Shown: positions 6,382 to 7,023 of the stretch, piece after piece
How the letters are laid out: every line of letters begins with the position of its first letter
Numbering within the stretch: the first letter of the stretch is position 1
Source of the DNA: Gammaproteobacteria bacterium
GTDB taxonomy: Bacteria > Pseudomonadota > Gammaproteobacteria > Thiohalomonadales > Thiohalomonadaceae
Length of the DNA stretch: 7,023 bases
Direction of reading: 5' to 3'
Assembly: GCA_026193675.1 (NCBI GenBank)
Contig: JAPHSO010000038.1
Span: 1 to 7,023, forward strand
Made by a program: the position numbers and the translations under genes
Notes under the pieces: generated by a model
The model's database searches: none
Seen by the model: the letters and a program-made list of their open reading frames with translations, nothing else
What the model was told of the DNA's origin: nothing

Positions 6382-7023
6382 CTACTGACGAGTCCAGTGT
6401 CCCCAGCCAGCATTTTGGTGAGTAGCAGCAAGCCCATACCTAGTCATTTGGCTTTTATCAGTCGCACAAATATTTCCATAATCACTATTATAAAAATCAT
6501 ATGCATAGGCAAAATTAAACTTACTACTACCGCTAGCGCCATCCAGTGGATACCAAGATCCCTTATTACCTGTTGCACACTCATATTCTTGGTGCACACA
6601 GACATTATTGGTCACAGTCTCACAGACTGCTTTTGCCTGACAGGAGTACTCTCCAGCAACACAATTGGTTGCTACTAAGATTTCACCTGCGGTACCTTCT
6701 ACAGAAATAGTTACACCATTTGGCTTTAAAGATTCGCATGCTGAAGGCATCACTTGCCCTCTTGGTGGTGACGCTAGCCATAGTTTGCACATTGTTTCCT
6801 GATTAGTTAACACCATTGTCATTAACATTTGGATTGTAGGATCGAAAAGATTAACAGCACCTTCTAGCCCAGGTGGTCCCATTGGACCAGGTTCCCCTTG
6901 AATTCCCTGTAACCCCATTTCACCTTGAGGTCCCATCGGGCCGGTGGCACCGTCAGCGCCGGCAACACCTTGTGGTCCCATCGGGCCGGTAGCACCGTCA
7001 GCACCGGCAACACCTTGTGGGCC
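6382..7023 (-). CDS. Collagen-like triple-helix repeat protein, C-terminal part (5' end outside window)
   Basis: The frame is open to the right edge, so the N-terminus, and any signal peptide, is not visible; the 213 C-terminal residues are. The first 54 are 18 uninterrupted Gly-X-Y triplets (GPQ GVA GAD GAT GPM, repeated, then GPQ GEM GLQ GIQ GEP GPM GPP GLE), the hallmark of a collagen triple helix. About 159 residues follow. They begin with a hydrophobic, Met-rich segment (NLFDPTIQMLMTMVL) and contain eight cysteines, an even number that allows disulfides in an extracytoplasmic protein. The end is aromatic and Gly-rich (NAGWGHWTRQ). I do not recognise this C-terminal domain. In bacterial collagens such a domain often drives trimerisation or display. 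Collagen repeats also occur in phage tail fibres, but no phage genes are seen here. GC is about 41% in the C-terminal domain against about 70% in the repeats. The gene is alone on its strand before a terminator. Confidence 0.87.
   Translation of the reverse strand, partial: GPQGVAGADGATGPMGPQGVAGADGATGPMGPQGEMGLQGIQGEPGPMGPPGLEGAVNLFDPTIQMLMTMVLTNQETMCKLWLASPPRGQVMPSACESLKPNGVTISVEGTAGEILVATNCVAGEYSCQAKAVCETVTNNVCVHQEYECATGNKGSWYPLDGASGSSKFNFAYAYDFYNSDYGNICATDKSQMTRYGLAATHQNAGWGHWTRQ
6934..7023 (-). repeat. 45-bp tandem repeat encoding five Gly-X-Y triplets
   Basis: Two adjacent 45-base units (6934-6978 and 6979-7023) differ at three positions, all synonymous, and encode the same 15 residues (GPQGVAGADGATGPM). 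The array probably continues beyond the right edge. Such in-frame repeats can change copy number by slippage or recombination, altering the length of the triple helix. Confidence 0.92.

Noticed and set aside
6397..6678. 93-codon plus-strand frame opposite the collagen-like C-terminal domain
   Set aside because: It is antisense to a frame that continues directly from Gly-X-Y repeats and ends before a matching terminator. Its own product is Ile/Thr-rich, as expected from a shadow frame.
6382..7023. Phage tail fibre interpretation of the collagen-like gene
   Set aside because: Collagen repeats do occur in tail fibres, but no tail, chaperone, integrase or other phage gene is visible. It remains possible only if the sequence beyond the edge shows them.

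Overview
The window looks like a chromosomal segment from a gammaproteobacterium. The evidence is the family content: a DUF748 envelope protein next to a YihY/BrkB membrane protein, a type-2 LeuA, an Lrp-type regulator very close to the Lrp/AsnC core, and a Tag glycosylase resembling the E. coli enzyme. I cannot name the genus. Most of the window is ordinary housekeeping sequence at mid GC (sampled leuA lines are about 50-62%). The exception is the right edge, where a collagen-like gene has a sharply different composition.

Layout, left to right. Bases 1-1473 (+) carry the C-terminal part of a large DUF748 (AsmA-clan-like) envelope protein whose start lies outside the window. After an 11-base gap comes a YihY/BrkB-family inner-membrane protein (1485-2810, +), so the two probably form an envelope operon. 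A bidirectional hairpin terminator at 2827-2852 separates it from the convergent leuA (2878-4551, -), the committed enzyme of leucine synthesis. LeuA is divergent from an Lrp/AsnC-family regulator (4812-5282, +). The roughly 260-base region between them contains an AT-rich inverted repeat, repeated TCACAT motifs, several small hairpins and a weak candidate Leu-codon leader peptide. Control of leuA by the divergent Lrp-like protein, with autoregulation, is a reasonable inference but is not shown by the sequence.

The regulator converges with a two-gene minus-strand unit: tag (3-methyladenine DNA glycosylase I, 5601-6182), followed 6 bases later by a small ABM-domain protein (5295-5594). A terminator hairpin at 6307-6331 separates this unit from the last gene (6382 to the right edge, -). 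That gene encodes the end of a collagen-like protein: 18 visible Gly-X-Y triplets, including a 45-bp tandem repeat, followed by a cysteine-containing C-terminal domain of about 160 residues that I do not recognise.

I found no tRNA, rRNA, CRISPR array, insertion sequence or phage gene. No clear new multi-gene system is visible. The least explained items are the collagen-like protein with its orphan C-terminal domain and the leuA/lrp intergenic region.
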